Below, piece by piece: positions 17,048 to 25,985 of a stretch of DNA of 64,000 nt. How positions within the stretch are numbered: position 1 is the stretch's first letter; each line of letters begins with the position of its first letter. Position numbers and translations under genes: made by a program. The notes under the pieces are model-generated. The model was not told the DNA's origin and did not search any database. It was given only the letters and a program-made list of their open reading frames with translations. This stretch comes from Bhargavaea beijingensis (GTDB lineage Bacteria; Bacillota; Bacilli; Bacillales_A; Planococcaceae), in the NCBI RefSeq assembly GCF_900101985.1, contig NZ_FNAR01000002.1:124001-188000 (forward strand), written 5' to 3'.

Positions 17048-18586
17048 ATGGAAGCGAACAAGAAAAAAGGGTTCGTCCAAAAATTCCTCGATATGATCGA
17101 AACGGTCGGGAACAAGCTGCCCCATCCGGTCACGCTGTTCGCCGGGCTGGCACTTCTTGTGCTGGTCCTTTCAGCGATCGTCTCGTCCTTCGGCATCTCG
17201 GTAGAGCACCCGGGCAAAGAAGGGGAGATCATCGAGGTCAAGAACCTTCTCAATAAAGAGGGAATCCACTACATATTCACGAGCATGACCGATAACTTCA
17301 TCGGTTTTGCGCCGCTCGGCGTCGTCCTCCTCACGATGCTCGGCATCGGGGTCGCGGAACATTCCGGCCTCATCTCCGCGCTCCTGCGCGGCTTCGTCAT
17401 GTCGGTGCCGAAGCGTCTGATCACGCTCGGCCTGGTGTTCGCGGGGGTCATGTCGTCCGTCGCATCCGATGCGGGCTATGTCGTCCTGCCGCCGCTCGGC
17501 GCGGTCATCTTCGCCGCGCTCGGCCGGCACCCGCTGGCGGGCCTTGCCGCCGCATTTGCCGGGGTATCCGGAGGGTTCAGCGCGAACCTGCTTTTGTCGG
17601 GCACGGACGCGCTGCTCGGTGAGCTGACGATCCTCGGCGCAGCCATCATGGACCCGGCGTACGCCGACGGCATGAATATTGCCATGAACTACTACTTCAT
17701 CATCATCTCTGTCTTTGTCCTGACATTCGTCGGGGCATGGGTCACGGAGAAAATCGTCGAGCCGCGTCTCGGCGAATATAAGGGCGAGTTCCGCGAAAGC
17801 ATGGACAAGCTCACGGCTGTTGAGAAAAAGGGCCTTGTGTGGGCAACTGTTTCCCTTCTCGTCGCAGCGGCACTGATGGCACTGCTCGTCCTGATTCCGG
17901 GCGCGCCTCTCCGCGGGGATGAAGGGGATATGCCGATCATTCGCTCGCCGTTCATGAGCTCGCTCGTTCCGATCATCGCCATTCTGTTCTTTATCCCGGG
18001 CGTGGTCTACGGAGTGGTCACCAAAGCGATCCGCAGCGACAAAGACGTCGCCGAAATGATGGGCAAGACGATGGCGACGATGGGAATGTTCATCGTCCTC
18101 AGCTTTACCGCCGCCCAGTTCGTCGCTTACTTCTCCGAGTCGGGTATGGGTCTCGTCCTCGGCGTCTACGGCGCAGAATTCCTGCAGAGCATCAAGCTGG
18201 AAGGCATTCCGCTCGTCCTGCTGTTTATCGCGATTGCCGCGTTCATCAACCTGTTCATCGGCTCCGCTTCGGCAAAGTGGGCCATGATGGCACCGATCTT
18301 CGTGCCGATCATGATGCAGCTCGGCTACTCGCCGGAGCTCACGCAGATGGCGTACCGCGTCGCGGACTCCTCGACCAACATCATCTCGCCGCTCATGACG
18401 TACTTTGCCATCATCATCGCATTCGCACAAAAGTACGATAAGAAAATGGGGATCGGGACACTCGTCTCCACGATGTTCCCTTACTCCATGGCGTTCCTGA
18501 TCGTCTGGTCGGCCGTCCTCATCATCTGGATGGTCCTCGGCCTTCCGCTCGGTCCGGACGCACCGATCTACTACAACGGAAACTGA
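17048..18586 (+). CDS. AbgT family transporter
   Basis: A 512-residue membrane protein of the AbgT family (p-aminobenzoyl-glutamate importers and antimetabolite exporters). It has 11-13 hydrophobic segments, the N-terminal block GNKLPHPVTLFAG, SDAGYVVLPPLGA, and the C-terminal hairpin with LFIGSASAKWAMMAPIFVP followed by ADSSTNIISPLMTYF. AAGGAGAAAAC precedes ATG 17048. It is convergent with the IclR gene. An M20 amidohydrolase of the AbgB type lies at 61740-62942, far away, so the link is only suggestive. Whether it imports or exports cannot be told. Confidence 0.9.
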   Translation: MEANKKKGFVQKFLDMIETVGNKLPHPVTLFAGLALLVLVLSAIVSSFGISVEHPGKEGEIIEVKNLLNKEGIHYIFTSMTDNFIGFAPLGVVLLTMLGIGVAEHSGLISALLRGFVMSVPKRLITLGLVFAGVMSSVASDAGYVVLPPLGAVIFAALGRHPLAGLAAAFAGVSGGFSANLLLSGTDALLGELTILGAAIMDPAYADGMNIAMNYYFIIISVFVLTFVGAWVTEKIVEPRLGEYKGEFRESMDKLTAVEKKGLVWATVSLLVAAALMALLVLIPGAPLRGDEGDMPIIRSPFMSSLVPIIAILFFIPGVVYGVVTKAIRSDKDVAEMMGKTMATMGMFIVLSFTAAQFVAYFSESGMGLVLGVYGAEFLQSIKLEGIPLVLLFIAIAAFINLFIGSASAKWAMMAPIFVPIMMQLGYSPELTQMAYRVADSSTNIISPLMTYFAIIIAFAQKYDKKMGIGTLVSTMFPYSMAFLIVWSAVLIIWMVLGLPLGPDAPIYYNGN

Positions 18587-18596
18587 TCATAAGAAG

Positions 18597-18626
18597 AACC
18601 CCCTCGCTTCGGCGAGGGGGTTTTGC
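18597..18626 (+). terminator. terminator after AbgT-like gene
   Basis: Stem AACCCCCTCGC/GCGAGGGGGTT with TTCG loop and T-run. Confidence 0.9.
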
Positions 18627-18635
18627 TGTGTTGGG

Positions 18636-18669
18636 GATGAGCAAGAAAGGCGCCACGAGTGTTAAGCAA
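18636..18669 (+). repeat. array C2, one clear and one degenerate unit
   Basis: GAGTGTTAAGCAA at 18657-18669 is a class C core. Exactly 21 bp before it, GATGAGCAAGAAA matches class C at 8 of 13 positions. It sits between the convergent AbgT-like and IclR genes. Confidence 0.55.
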
Positions 18670-18672
18670 ACC

Positions 18673-19404
18673 TCACCCAGCCCCCAGTTTCCTCCCGATC
18701 CGGTCACCCGCTTCCATCACCTTCTCCGACAGATAAGCAAGCCGTTCGTTCTCCAGCCCGTAGTCGAGGAAGCCGATTGAGACGGCGCCGATCACCTCGC
18801 CGAGCCCGTCCTTGACGGCGACGGCGACGGAAGCGGTGCCTGGGGTGCGTTCGCCGTGGCTTTCGGCAAAGCCGGCATCGCGGATTTGCTGAAGTTTGAT
18901 GTAGAAGTCGTCCCGCTTTTCTTCAGGAATGAGGGTTTCGACGATCCGCCTGACGCGGTCTTCCGGCATGGCCGCCAGGATCGCCTTATTGGCCGCTCCG
19001 ATATGGAGAGGGATCCGGATGCCGAGCGGGTCATTGATGCGGATCGGGTTTTCCTCGCTGTCGATGCGCTCCATGACAATCGCCTCATTGCCGGACGGCC
19101 GGCTCAGATAAACGCTTTCCTTGACTTCCCGTGACAGCCGCTCGAGCTCGGGGCGGATTTTCGTGACGTAGTCCATCGAATCATAGAGCCGCAGGCCGTA
19201 TTCCATCCACACCGGACCGAGGCGGTACAGTTTGGTTTGCTCGTCCTGCTCCACCATACGCTGCCGGGCCATTCCCTGAAGAATCCGGTGCATCGTGCTG
19301 AGCGCAAGCCCGCTTTGGGCGGACAGCTCGGAAATGCTCATCTCCCCCTGATCAGCGTCTGATAAAAGCGCCGCTATTTTCATCGATCGTTCAAGTGCCT
19401 GCAT
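18673..19404 (-). CDS. IclR family transcriptional regulator
   Basis: A 243-residue regulator. The N-terminal winged helix (about 5-65, with ISELSAQSGLALSTMHRIL) is followed by an IclR effector domain carrying GAANKAILAAMPED and GTASVAVAVKDGLGEVIGAVSIG. ATG 19404 fits the usual IclR start, MQALERSMKIAALL. It diverges from the DDAH/RocB operon, and both sides of the shared promoter region carry TTTCCG-N5-CGGAAA palindromes. It is therefore the likely local regulator, sensing perhaps an arginine derivative (inference). It is convergent with the AbgT-like gene. Confidence 0.9.
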   Translation of the reverse strand: MQALERSMKIAALLSDADQGEMSISELSAQSGLALSTMHRILQGMARQRMVEQDEQTKLYRLGPVWMEYGLRLYDSMDYVTKIRPELERLSREVKESVYLSRPSGNEAIVMERIDSEENPIRINDPLGIRIPLHIGAANKAILAAMPEDRVRRIVETLIPEEKRDDFYIKLQQIRDAGFAESHGERTPGTASVAVAVKDGLGEVIGAVSIGFLDYGLENERLAYLSEKVMEAGDRIGRKLGAG

Positions 19405-19423
19405 GGGTAGGTGATCCCTCACT

Positions 19424-19440
19424 TTTCCGCCAAGCGGAAA
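19424..19440. promoter_or_regulatory. candidate IclR operator 1
   Basis: Perfect palindrome TTTCCG-CCAAG-CGGAAA, 20 bp upstream of the iclR-like start. Confidence 0.65.
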
Positions 19441-19452
19441 TTTCAAAATATA

Positions 19453-19481
19453 TTGACAGTATAGCATGCATTGACTATATT
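19453..19481 (+). promoter_or_regulatory. sigma-A-type promoter of the DDAH/RocB operon
   Basis: -35 TTGACA (19453-19458), 17-bp spacer, -10 TATATT (19476-19481). Transcription would start near 19488, between the two palindromes. On the opposite strand TATACT (19463-19458) is a possible -10 for the regulator. Confidence 0.7.
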
Positions 19482-19513
19482 GAGAACAATAAGTTTCCAA
19501 TCAATGAAATTGC

Positions 19514-19530
19514 TTTCCGTTTATCGGAAA
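19514..19530. promoter_or_regulatory. candidate IclR operator 2
   Basis: Perfect palindrome TTTCCG-TTTAT-CGGAAA, identical in both arms to operator 1. It lies about 30 bp downstream of the predicted transcription start and partly overlaps the ribosome site region of the first operon gene, which suits repression. Confidence 0.65.
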
Positions 19531-19545
19531 AAGGAGGGCCTGATC

Positions 19546-20421
19546 ATGTCTTATCTTTCATCGATGTATCAACCGATGCAACGGGTCATCGTCAAGCGGC
19601 CGCAAGAAGCGTTCAAGAGCCAGGAGCACCTTGATGAACACTGGCGGACATTCAACTACGTGAGCGTTCCGGATTATGCGGAAGCGCTCCGTGAATATGA
19701 AACGTTCCTCGGAATACTGGAAAAGCACGTTCCGCAGATTGACTATCTGCCGGAGGCGGAGGAGACGGGGCTCGACTCCCTCTACGCGCATGACCCGGTC
19801 AAGTTCACGCCGGCGGGGGCCATCATCCTGAAGTCCGGAAAATCGCTCCGGCAGCCGGAAGCGCCCGTCTACAAACGGTTCCTGGAGGAAAAAGGCATAC
19901 CGGTCATCGGCGAGCTCGAAGGAGACGCAGTTTCCGACGGCGGGGATATCGTCTGGGTCGATGACCGGACGATTGCAGTCGGCAGGGGCTACCGGACGAA
20001 TGATGAAGCGATCCGACAACTGCGGGAAATCACAGCGCCTTTCGTTGATGATTTCATCGAAGTCCAGCTTCCGCATGACCGCGGGGAGGCGGAGTGCCTG
20101 CACCTGATGTCTTTCCTCAGCATTGTCGACAAGGACCTGGCCGTCGTTTATTCGCCGCTCATGCCGGTGTTCCTCCGCCAGCGTCTGGTCGAAAACGGGG
20201 TCCGGCTGATCGAAGTTCCGCAGGACGAGTACGACAAGATCGGCTGCAACGTACTGGCGCTTGCCCCGCGCATCGTGGTGATTCCGGCGGGCAATCCCGT
20301 GACGAAAGCGGGCCTGGAGGAAGCCGGTGCCACGGTTTATGAATACAAAGGAGACGAGATTTCCTACAAGGGGACCGGCGGGCCGACTTGCCTGACCTGT
20401 CCGGTCGTGAGACGGCCATGA
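19546..20421 (+). CDS. dimethylarginine dimethylaminohydrolase-like protein, first copy
   Basis: A 291-residue member of the guanidine-modifying superfamily (DDAH, arginine deiminase). These enzymes attack a guanidinium carbon with a cysteine and give citrulline plus an amine. The catalytic pair is H186 in ECLHLMSF and C282 in GGPTCLTCP. Acidic guanidinium-binding residues are expected near SDGGDIVW. AAAAAGGAGGGCC sits just before ATG 19546. It is the first gene of an IclR-controlled operon with a RocB-like hydrolase and a second DDAH-like gene, suggesting use of N-methylarginine or a related compound. The exact substrate is open. Confidence 0.85.
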   Translation: MSYLSSMYQPMQRVIVKRPQEAFKSQEHLDEHWRTFNYVSVPDYAEALREYETFLGILEKHVPQIDYLPEAEETGLDSLYAHDPVKFTPAGAIILKSGKSLRQPEAPVYKRFLEEKGIPVIGELEGDAVSDGGDIVWVDDRTIAVGRGYRTNDEAIRQLREITAPFVDDFIEVQLPHDRGEAECLHLMSFLSIVDKDLAVVYSPLMPVFLRQRLVENGVRLIEVPQDEYDKIGCNVLALAPRIVVIPAGNPVTKAGLEEAGATVYEYKGDEISYKGTGGPTCLTCPVVRRP

Positions 20422-20465
20422 CGCTGATCCATGAAAAAAAGTCATCCAGCAAGGGGGAACAGCCG

Positions 20466-22073
20466 ATGGGACGCCGATGGGATACACCGGAAGCGCGCCG
20501 CGCGCTTTTTTGCGAGCTTGTGAGCTGGGACAGCAGGACACTGTCGGAGGGGGAGCGGCTGTTTGCGCAGCGGCTTGAGACCAAACTCCGCGACATGCCC
20601 TATTTTTCGCAGCACCCGGACCGGGTCGGGCTTCATGACGCCGGCCTCGGCCGCCATGCGGTGACCGCGCTGTACAGGCACCCGGATGCCGACGAGACGG
20701 TCGTTCTCATCAGTCACTTCGACACGGTCCAGACCGACGAATATGGAAGCCTTCAGGCGCTGTCCACGCTGCCGGAAGAACTGACAGCGAAGCTTCATGA
20801 GTGGAAGCACACGCTGCACAAGGAAGCGCGTGCCGACCTGGAATCGGGCGAGTACCTGTTCGGCCGCGGCACGATGGACATGAAGGCGGGGCTCACCGCA
20901 CATCTCGCGCTGGTCGAACAGGCCATCGGCGAAAAGTGGCCGGTGAACCTGCTGCTCCTCACCGTACCGGATGAAGAAGTCAATTCCGCGGGAATGAGGG
21001 CGGCGGTGGATGTCCTGACCGATCTTGAAAGGAAACACGGCCTCTCCTACAGCCTGTTCCTGAACGGCGAGCCGTCTTTTACACAGGAACCGGGGGACAC
21101 GAAGGAATACATCTATTCAGGCACGATCGGCAAAATCATGCCGGCTGCGCTGTTCTACGGCAAGGAAACCCACGTCGGGGAACCGCTCCAGGGACTGACC
21201 GCGAACTACATCGCTTCCTATCTGACGCAACAGATGGAATTCAGCGCCCTATTCGAGGAAACGGCTTACGGGGAAAAAACGCCGCTTCCGGTGTCGCTTT
21301 ACCAGCGGGACCTGAAAGATCAGTATTCCACCCAGACACCGTACCGCGCTGCCGCACTCTACAATGTTTTCCTGTATAAACGCACGGCGGCGGATGTCAT
21401 GGAAAGGTTCGAGCAGACCGCAAGAGACGCGGCGTCCGCGTGCAACACAGCCTACCGCGAGCTGTGCCGACGCAACGGCGTGGGCGGGATCGGCGAGGTC
21501 AGTGTCTGCCGGTACGAGCAGCTTGTCGCCCATGCCGATGAAAAACTCGGGGCGGATGCCGTCCGGAAACTCAAGGAGGACGCGATCGCCAAGGCCGGCA
21601 GCGACGAGCGGGAGCAGAGCTTCGCGGTGGCGGACCGGCTCATGATCGAGTGCCAGGAACTGGCGCCGGCAATTGTCCTGCTGTACGCGCCGCCTTATTA
21701 CCCGGCGGTCAACTCGACGGAAGACCCGCTCGTCAGACAGGCGGTCACGCTCATGCAGGAAACCGCACGCACGCTAGGAAGCGAACTGGGCCAGGTCCAC
21801 TACTTCAACGGCATCTGCGATCTGAGCTATGTCAACTACACGGACGATGGCGACGGCTGGCAGGCCTACGAGCGGAACACACCCGTATGGGGAGACACAT
21901 ACAGCATCCCGTTCGAAGGCATGAAGCAGCTGCAGGCTCCCGTGCTGAATATCGGTCCGCTTGGCCGCGATGCCCATCAGCGCACCGAACGGCTCCATAT
22001 CGACAGCGCCTTCCGGAGGCTCCCGATCATGCTGGAGACGCTCATCCGAGAACTGTTTATTAATAAGAAATAA
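20466..22073 (+). CDS. M20-family hydrolase, RocB-like
   Basis: A 535-residue zinc hydrolase similar in length and layout to RocB of arginine catabolism. Metal and catalytic residues are visible in LISHFDTV (H84, D86), GTMDMKAGL (D138) and DEEVNS (E170/E171). The frame extends upstream to an ATG at 20418 overlapping the previous stop. ATG 20466, with AAGGGGGAACAG before it, is preferred and fits family N-termini. The gene sits between two DDAH-like genes, which points to an arginine-derivative pathway. The precise reaction of RocB proteins is not well defined to my knowledge. Confidence 0.82.
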   Translation: MGRRWDTPEARRALFCELVSWDSRTLSEGERLFAQRLETKLRDMPYFSQHPDRVGLHDAGLGRHAVTALYRHPDADETVVLISHFDTVQTDEYGSLQALSTLPEELTAKLHEWKHTLHKEARADLESGEYLFGRGTMDMKAGLTAHLALVEQAIGEKWPVNLLLLTVPDEEVNSAGMRAAVDVLTDLERKHGLSYSLFLNGEPSFTQEPGDTKEYIYSGTIGKIMPAALFYGKETHVGEPLQGLTANYIASYLTQQMEFSALFEETAYGEKTPLPVSLYQRDLKDQYSTQTPYRAAALYNVFLYKRTAADVMERFEQTARDAASACNTAYRELCRRNGVGGIGEVSVCRYEQLVAHADEKLGADAVRKLKEDAIAKAGSDEREQSFAVADRLMIECQELAPAIVLLYAPPYYPAVNSTEDPLVRQAVTLMQETARTLGSELGQVHYFNGICDLSYVNYTDDGDGWQAYERNTPVWGDTYSIPFEGMKQLQAPVLNIGPLGRDAHQRTERLHIDSAFRRLPIMLETLIRELFINKK

Positions 22074-22100
22074 AATCGCATCCAGAAAGGAAAATCCTCC

Positions 22101-22868
22101 ATGTCCCAATTCCAGAACGTCATCGTCAAGGCACCCGCAACAAGTTATGTCAACGGCCTGACCACGTCCGACCTCGGCACGCCCGACTATGAAAAAGTGG
22201 TCGCACAGCACCATGCATACGTGGAAGCGCTGAAAACCTGCGGTGTTGAAGTCACCGAGCTGCCGGCGGATGAACAGTATCCGGACTCCGTTTTTGTCGA
22301 GGATCCGGCTGTTCTTACAAAGGAATTTGCCGTCATCGCCAACCCGGGTGCCGACTCCCGCAACGGGGAAAAAGAGGCGATCGGGGAAGCACTGAAAAAC
22401 TTCTACAATAAGTTCTACCACATTGAAGCCCCGGGTTATCTGGACGGGGGAGATGTCCTCCAGGCGGACAACCGGTTCTACATCGGTTTGTCGGAGCGGA
22501 CAAACGAAGAAGGGGCCCGCCAGCTCAAGGAGATTCTGGAGAAGGAAGGCTACGAAGCCGATATCCTGCAGCTCAAGGAATTTTTCCACCTGAAGACGGG
22601 CATCGCCTATCTCGGCAACAACCATTTGATCGTCGCCGGTGAATTCGTCGGCCATCCGGCCTTCGGGGACTACAACCAGATCGTCATCAGCAAAGAAGAC
22701 GAGTACTCCGCGAACTGCATCCGTGTGAACGATTACGTCCTCATCCCCGCCGGTTACCCGGAGACCAAACGCAAAATCGAGGAAGCCGGCTATCAGACAA
22801 TCGAACTCGACATGAGTGAAATCCGGAAGCAGGACGGCGGCCTGAGCTGTTTATCGCTCCGGTTCTGA
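22101..22868 (+). CDS. dimethylarginine dimethylaminohydrolase-like protein, second copy
   Basis: A 255-residue guanidine-modifying hydrolase closer to compact bacterial DDAH. Residues expected for catalysis are H163 in FFHLKTGIAYL and C250 in GGLSCLSLRF near the C-terminus. YPDSVFVEDP (60-69) and LDGGDVL provide the acidic guanidinium contacts. AGAAAGGAAAATCC precedes ATG 22101. It is the last gene before a terminator. Its divergence from the first copy suggests division of labour, for example between methylated and unmethylated arginine. Confidence 0.88.
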   Translation: MSQFQNVIVKAPATSYVNGLTTSDLGTPDYEKVVAQHHAYVEALKTCGVEVTELPADEQYPDSVFVEDPAVLTKEFAVIANPGADSRNGEKEAIGEALKNFYNKFYHIEAPGYLDGGDVLQADNRFYIGLSERTNEEGARQLKEILEKEGYEADILQLKEFFHLKTGIAYLGNNHLIVAGEFVGHPAFGDYNQIVISKEDEYSANCIRVNDYVLIPAGYPETKRKIEEAGYQTIELDMSEIRKQDGGLSCLSLRF

Positions 22869-22884
22869 AACCATGCATCAGGAA

Positions 22885-22914
22885 AAGCCCGCACACCAAG
22901 GGGGATGCGGGCTT
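22885..22914 (+). terminator. terminator after the DDAH/RocB operon
   Basis: Stem AAGCCCGCA/TGCGGGCTT with 12-nt loop and a modest T-rich tail. It separates the operon from the amino-acid permease gene. Confidence 0.75.
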
Positions 22915-23033
22915 CCCTTAAACAATCAAGAAACTGAAAATTGGTTCTATTGACCATTTATGTAAGCGCGTTCAGGGAAATTAAAACCAGGCGGTTCATC
23001 GGAAGGGGACGGGCCGCCGGTCAGGGGGATAAC

Positions 23034-24446
23034 ATGAACGATCCAAGCAATCTCATGATGCCGCAGGAACTGAATCGGTCAATGAAAAGCCGGCATCTGC
23101 TCATGCTGAGTCTCGGCGGGGTGATCGGGACCGGGCTGTTCCTGAACGCCGGTTATACGATCAACCAGGCGGGACCGGGCGGAGCCATTCTCGGCTACCT
23201 TGTCGGCGGCCTGATTCTCTACATGGTCATGACGTGCCTCGGGGAACTCGCGACCCATATGCCGGTCACCGGTTCTTTCCAGACATACGCCACGAAATTC
23301 ATCAGCCCGTCGGCCGGATTCTCGCTCGGCTGGATGTACTTTGTCGGGTCCGCGGCAACCGCGGGCGTGGAGTTCACCGCAGCGGGCATCCTGATGCAGC
23401 ACTGGTTCCCGGATGTGCCGGTCTGGATCTGGTGCGCGGCCTTCATGCTGCTCCTGTTCGGGCTGAACGCGCTGTCGACACGGGGCTTCGCGGAAGCGGA
23501 GTTCTGGTTTGCCGGCATCAAGGTGCTCGCGGTGATCGCCTTCATCGTCATCGGGGTGCTGGCCATCTCCGGAGCGGTCCCGCTCGCCGACCGCCCGGCG
23601 CCGGGACTCGGCAATCTCGCGCCGGCCGGCTTGTTCCCGGCGGGGATTGCCATCGTCTTTGTGACGATGATGAACGTCATTTTCTCCTACCAGGGATCGG
23701 AACTGGTAGGGGTCGCGGCAGGGGAAACGGAAAACCCGGAGAAAAACATCCCGCGGGCAATCCGCACGATCCTCGTCCGCATCATCCTGTTTTACATTGC
23801 GTCGATCATCATCTTGTCCTCCATCTTTCCGGCGTCCGAACTCGGCCTTCTGGAAAGCCCATTTGTCACACTCATGACGATTGCCGGGGTGCCGTTTGCG
23901 GCGGACATCATGAACTTCATCATCCTGACGGCCATCCTGTCCGTCGGCAACTCCTGCCTCTACGCTTCGACACGCCTTCTCTGGTCGATGGCAGGGGAAG
24001 GGATGGCACCGGCGACGTTCCGCAAGCTGACCAAGCGGAAAGTCCCGCTGAACGCACTGCTCTTCACGATGGTCTTCTCGCTCCTGTCGCTCCTGACGAG
24101 CTTCATGGAAGCCGACGCCGTCTTTGTCCTCCTCATGTCGGTCGCCGGCATTTCCGTGACCATCTCCTGGATGGGCATCGCCGCCAGCCAGTTCATGTTC
24201 CGGAGAAAATACGTGCGGGACGGCGGCCGCATCGAAGACCTGAAGTTCAAAGCGCCGCTTTACCCGATCCTGCCGCTGTTCTGCATCGCCTTCTGCCTGC
24301 TGATCCTGGGCTTCCTGTTCGTCGACCCGACACAGCGCATCGGCCTCCTCTACGGCGTCGGCTTCTTTATCGCCTGCATGGTGTTCTACAAGATGAAGGA
24401 ACTGCGCGCGAAGAAAGTCATGGCGGAAGCACCGGCGGCAGAATGA
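23034..24446 (+). CDS. APC-family amino acid permease (RocE-like)
   Basis: A 470-residue, 12-helix amino acid permease. It has the family start region LNRSMKSRHLLMLSLGGVIG, the unwound TM1 glycine motif GGVIGTGLFLNAG, and the later GETENPEKNIPRAIR loop typical of the AAT subgroup (RocE, LysP, AnsP). ATG 23034 follows CAGGGGGATAAC. The position behind an arginine-derivative operon suggests arginine, ornithine or citrulline transport, but a terminator lies between, so it probably has its own promoter. Confidence 0.88.
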   Translation: MNDPSNLMMPQELNRSMKSRHLLMLSLGGVIGTGLFLNAGYTINQAGPGGAILGYLVGGLILYMVMTCLGELATHMPVTGSFQTYATKFISPSAGFSLGWMYFVGSAATAGVEFTAAGILMQHWFPDVPVWIWCAAFMLLLFGLNALSTRGFAEAEFWFAGIKVLAVIAFIVIGVLAISGAVPLADRPAPGLGNLAPAGLFPAGIAIVFVTMMNVIFSYQGSELVGVAAGETENPEKNIPRAIRTILVRIILFYIASIIILSSIFPASELGLLESPFVTLMTIAGVPFAADIMNFIILTAILSVGNSCLYASTRLLWSMAGEGMAPATFRKLTKRKVPLNALLFTMVFSLLSLLTSFMEADAVFVLLMSVAGISVTISWMGIAASQFMFRRKYVRDGGRIEDLKFKAPLYPILPLFCIAFCLLILGFLFVDPTQRIGLLYGVGFFIACMVFYKMKELRAKKVMAEAPAAE

Positions 24447-24464
24447 GGACGCTGTGCCTGTGTG

Positions 24465-24477
24465 TTTCTTAACACGC
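24465..24477 (-). repeat. single class C unit (C5)
   Basis: Minus-strand GCGTGTTAAGAAA, one base off the class C core GAGTGTTAAGAAA. No neighbouring unit is in 21-bp register. It may be an isolated remnant or chance. Confidence 0.35.
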
Positions 24478-24530
24478 ACTCTTCATCGCCCTAAAATCGA
24501 ATTTTAATGGAAGTCATGACACGATAAAAA

Positions 24531-24578
24531 AGCAAACGGCACGGACTCTGGTCTTACCTGGGGTCCGTGCCGTTTGCT
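24531..24578. terminator. terminator between permease and yjdM
   Basis: Perfect 16-bp stem (24531-24546 with 24563-24578). On the minus strand it is followed by TTTTTT, so it mainly serves yjdM. Confidence 0.85.
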
Positions 24579-24582
24579 GTAT

Positions 24583-24918
24583 TCAGGCCTTTTTTACAAA
24601 TTCAGATTTCAGTTGCATGGCACCAAATCCATCGATCCTGCAATCAATATTGTGGTCACCATCAACGATACGGATCCCTTTTACTTTCGTACCGATTTTG
24701 AGGACTGATGAACTGCCCTTCACTTTTAAATCTTTAATGACGGTCACCGTATCTCCGTCTTTCAAACTATTGCCGTGGACGTCTTTTACAACGTTTTCCT
24801 CACTTTTTTGTTCATCTTCAAGTGTCCACTCATTTGCACATTCAGGACATACGAATACATCGCGGTCCTCGTAAGTATACTCCGACTGGCATTTGGGGCA
24901 ATTCGGCAAAACAGCCAT
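24583..24918 (-). CDS. yjdM: zinc ribbon protein YjdM (PhnA family)
   Basis: A 111-residue cytoplasmic protein. The N-terminal zinc ribbon (CPKC and CPEC, about 8-29) is followed by a small beta domain with [14 protein letters not shown], the usual PhnA/YjdM layout and length. TTAAGGAGGATAAGC gives a strong ribosome site for ATG 24918. Despite the old name, no role in phosphonate breakdown is established for this family. It is monocistronic, with terminators on both sides. Confidence 0.93.
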   Translation of the reverse strand: MAVLPNCPKCQSEYTYEDRDVFVCPECANEWTLEDEQKSEENVVKDVHGNSLKDGDTVTVIKDLKVKGSSSVLKIGTKVKGIRIVDGDHNIDCRIDGFGAMQLKSEFVKKA

Positions 24919-25023
24919 GATCGCTTATCCTCCTTAACCTTAGATGAAAATTAATATAAATGTCTGCAGCACCAACTACAACATTCTATAGGATTAGCCA
25001 GAAATAGCAAATTAGACCCACAA

Positions 25024-25065
25024 AGAAAAGGGTTCCGCCATCCCCTCCCGGCGGAACCCTTTTCT
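25024..25065. terminator. bidirectional terminator
   Basis: Perfect 16-bp stem (25024-25039 with 25050-25065) between yjdM and the end of the metallo-hydrolase gene. Confidence 0.85.
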
Positions 25066-25799
25066 CATACTTCTATGACCTCTCCCGCTGCCGCGAGCCG
25101 CGCGCTCCCGCCGAATGCTTCCTGGGCGGCGGATAAAATCAGCTGCACGTCGCCGTCCTGGGGCAGGTGGGTCAGAAGCAGCCGCTTCACACCCGCGAGA
25201 CGCGCAAGCTCGCCGGCCTCGCTGCCCGCCATATGCCCCGGCGACTTGCCCTTGTATTCCTCATACAGATTCGCTTCGCTCACAAGAAGGTCCGCACCCG
25301 ATGCAAACTCCGCGAGCGGCTCGTGGAACTCGGTGTCCGCAGTGAACACGGCCGTTTTGCCATCCGCCTCAAACCGCGCCGCCAGGCAATACACCGGATG
25401 CACCGTCTCGGCGAACGTCACCGAAAACGGCCCGATTTCATACGTTTCACCCGGCGACACCGCATGCCCCTCGGCGACTTCCTTATATGTCAGCCTCCCG
25501 AAGCCGTCCGCATCGCGGTCATGCCCGTAAAACGTCAGCTTCCGGAGCGGGCGCCCCGTATAGTACGCGATCAGATGATGATACTGCAGGCTCCCGACAT
25601 CCGCCACATGATCCGCATGATAATGGCTGATCACGACCGCATTGATCTCATCGAGCGTGATGTACCGCTGCACCTGCGCCAGTACCCCGCTCCCGCAGTC
25701 GAACAGCACCCGGAACCCCTCATGCTCGATCAGGAACGCCGACGTCGCCGACTCCGCCTTCGGATAGCCGCCCCAGATCCCGACAGGAATCACGTTCAT
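25065..25799 (-). CDS. MBL-fold metallo-hydrolase (YhfI-like)
   Basis: A 244-residue metallo-beta-lactamase-fold enzyme related to RNase Z-type hydrolases and of the same length as Bacillus YhfI as I recall it. The metal site is clear: HYHADH (about 61-66), a later His in ETVHPVY, the bridging Asp in FTADTEF, and a C-terminal His in LLLTHLP. Start ATG 25799 has GAGGAGGGG upstream; the longer frame to 25889 lacks support. The RNase Z exosite is not evident, so it is more likely a phosphodiesterase or small-molecule hydrolase. It diverges from the YkoG-like regulator. Confidence 0.85.
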   Translation of the reverse strand: MNVIPVGIWGGYPKAESATSAFLIEHEGFRVLFDCGSGVLAQVQRYITLDEINAVVISHYHADHVADVGSLQYHHLIAYYTGRPLRKLTFYGHDRDADGFGRLTYKEVAEGHAVSPGETYEIGPFSVTFAETVHPVYCLAARFEADGKTAVFTADTEFHEPLAEFASGADLLVSEANLYEEYKGKSPGHMAGSEAGELARLAGVKRLLLTHLPQDGDVQLILSAAQEAFGGSARLAAAGEVIEV

Positions 25800-25985
25800 C
25801 CAAAACCCCTCCTCAGAAAACTCGTTATCAACAGTGTACCACCGGAGCGCCCGGTGAACCCTTTTGGTGAGAAATGCCGTGCGCCGCACGCCCTCTGCGA
25901 CCTGCAGGCTTTGAGCCCTTCCGCCCTTGACGCCTTAATCCGCCGCCATCATAGTAATAGGTAGAAAGTGAAGGAGGCGGACGGC

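Noticed and set aside
17171-18430. Long antisense frames (also at 23079-24479, 23234-24472, 11944-12990 and 15534-16985)
   Set aside because: They are shadows of GC-rich genes with clear families on the other strand or frame, Arg/His/Asp-rich, without family features.
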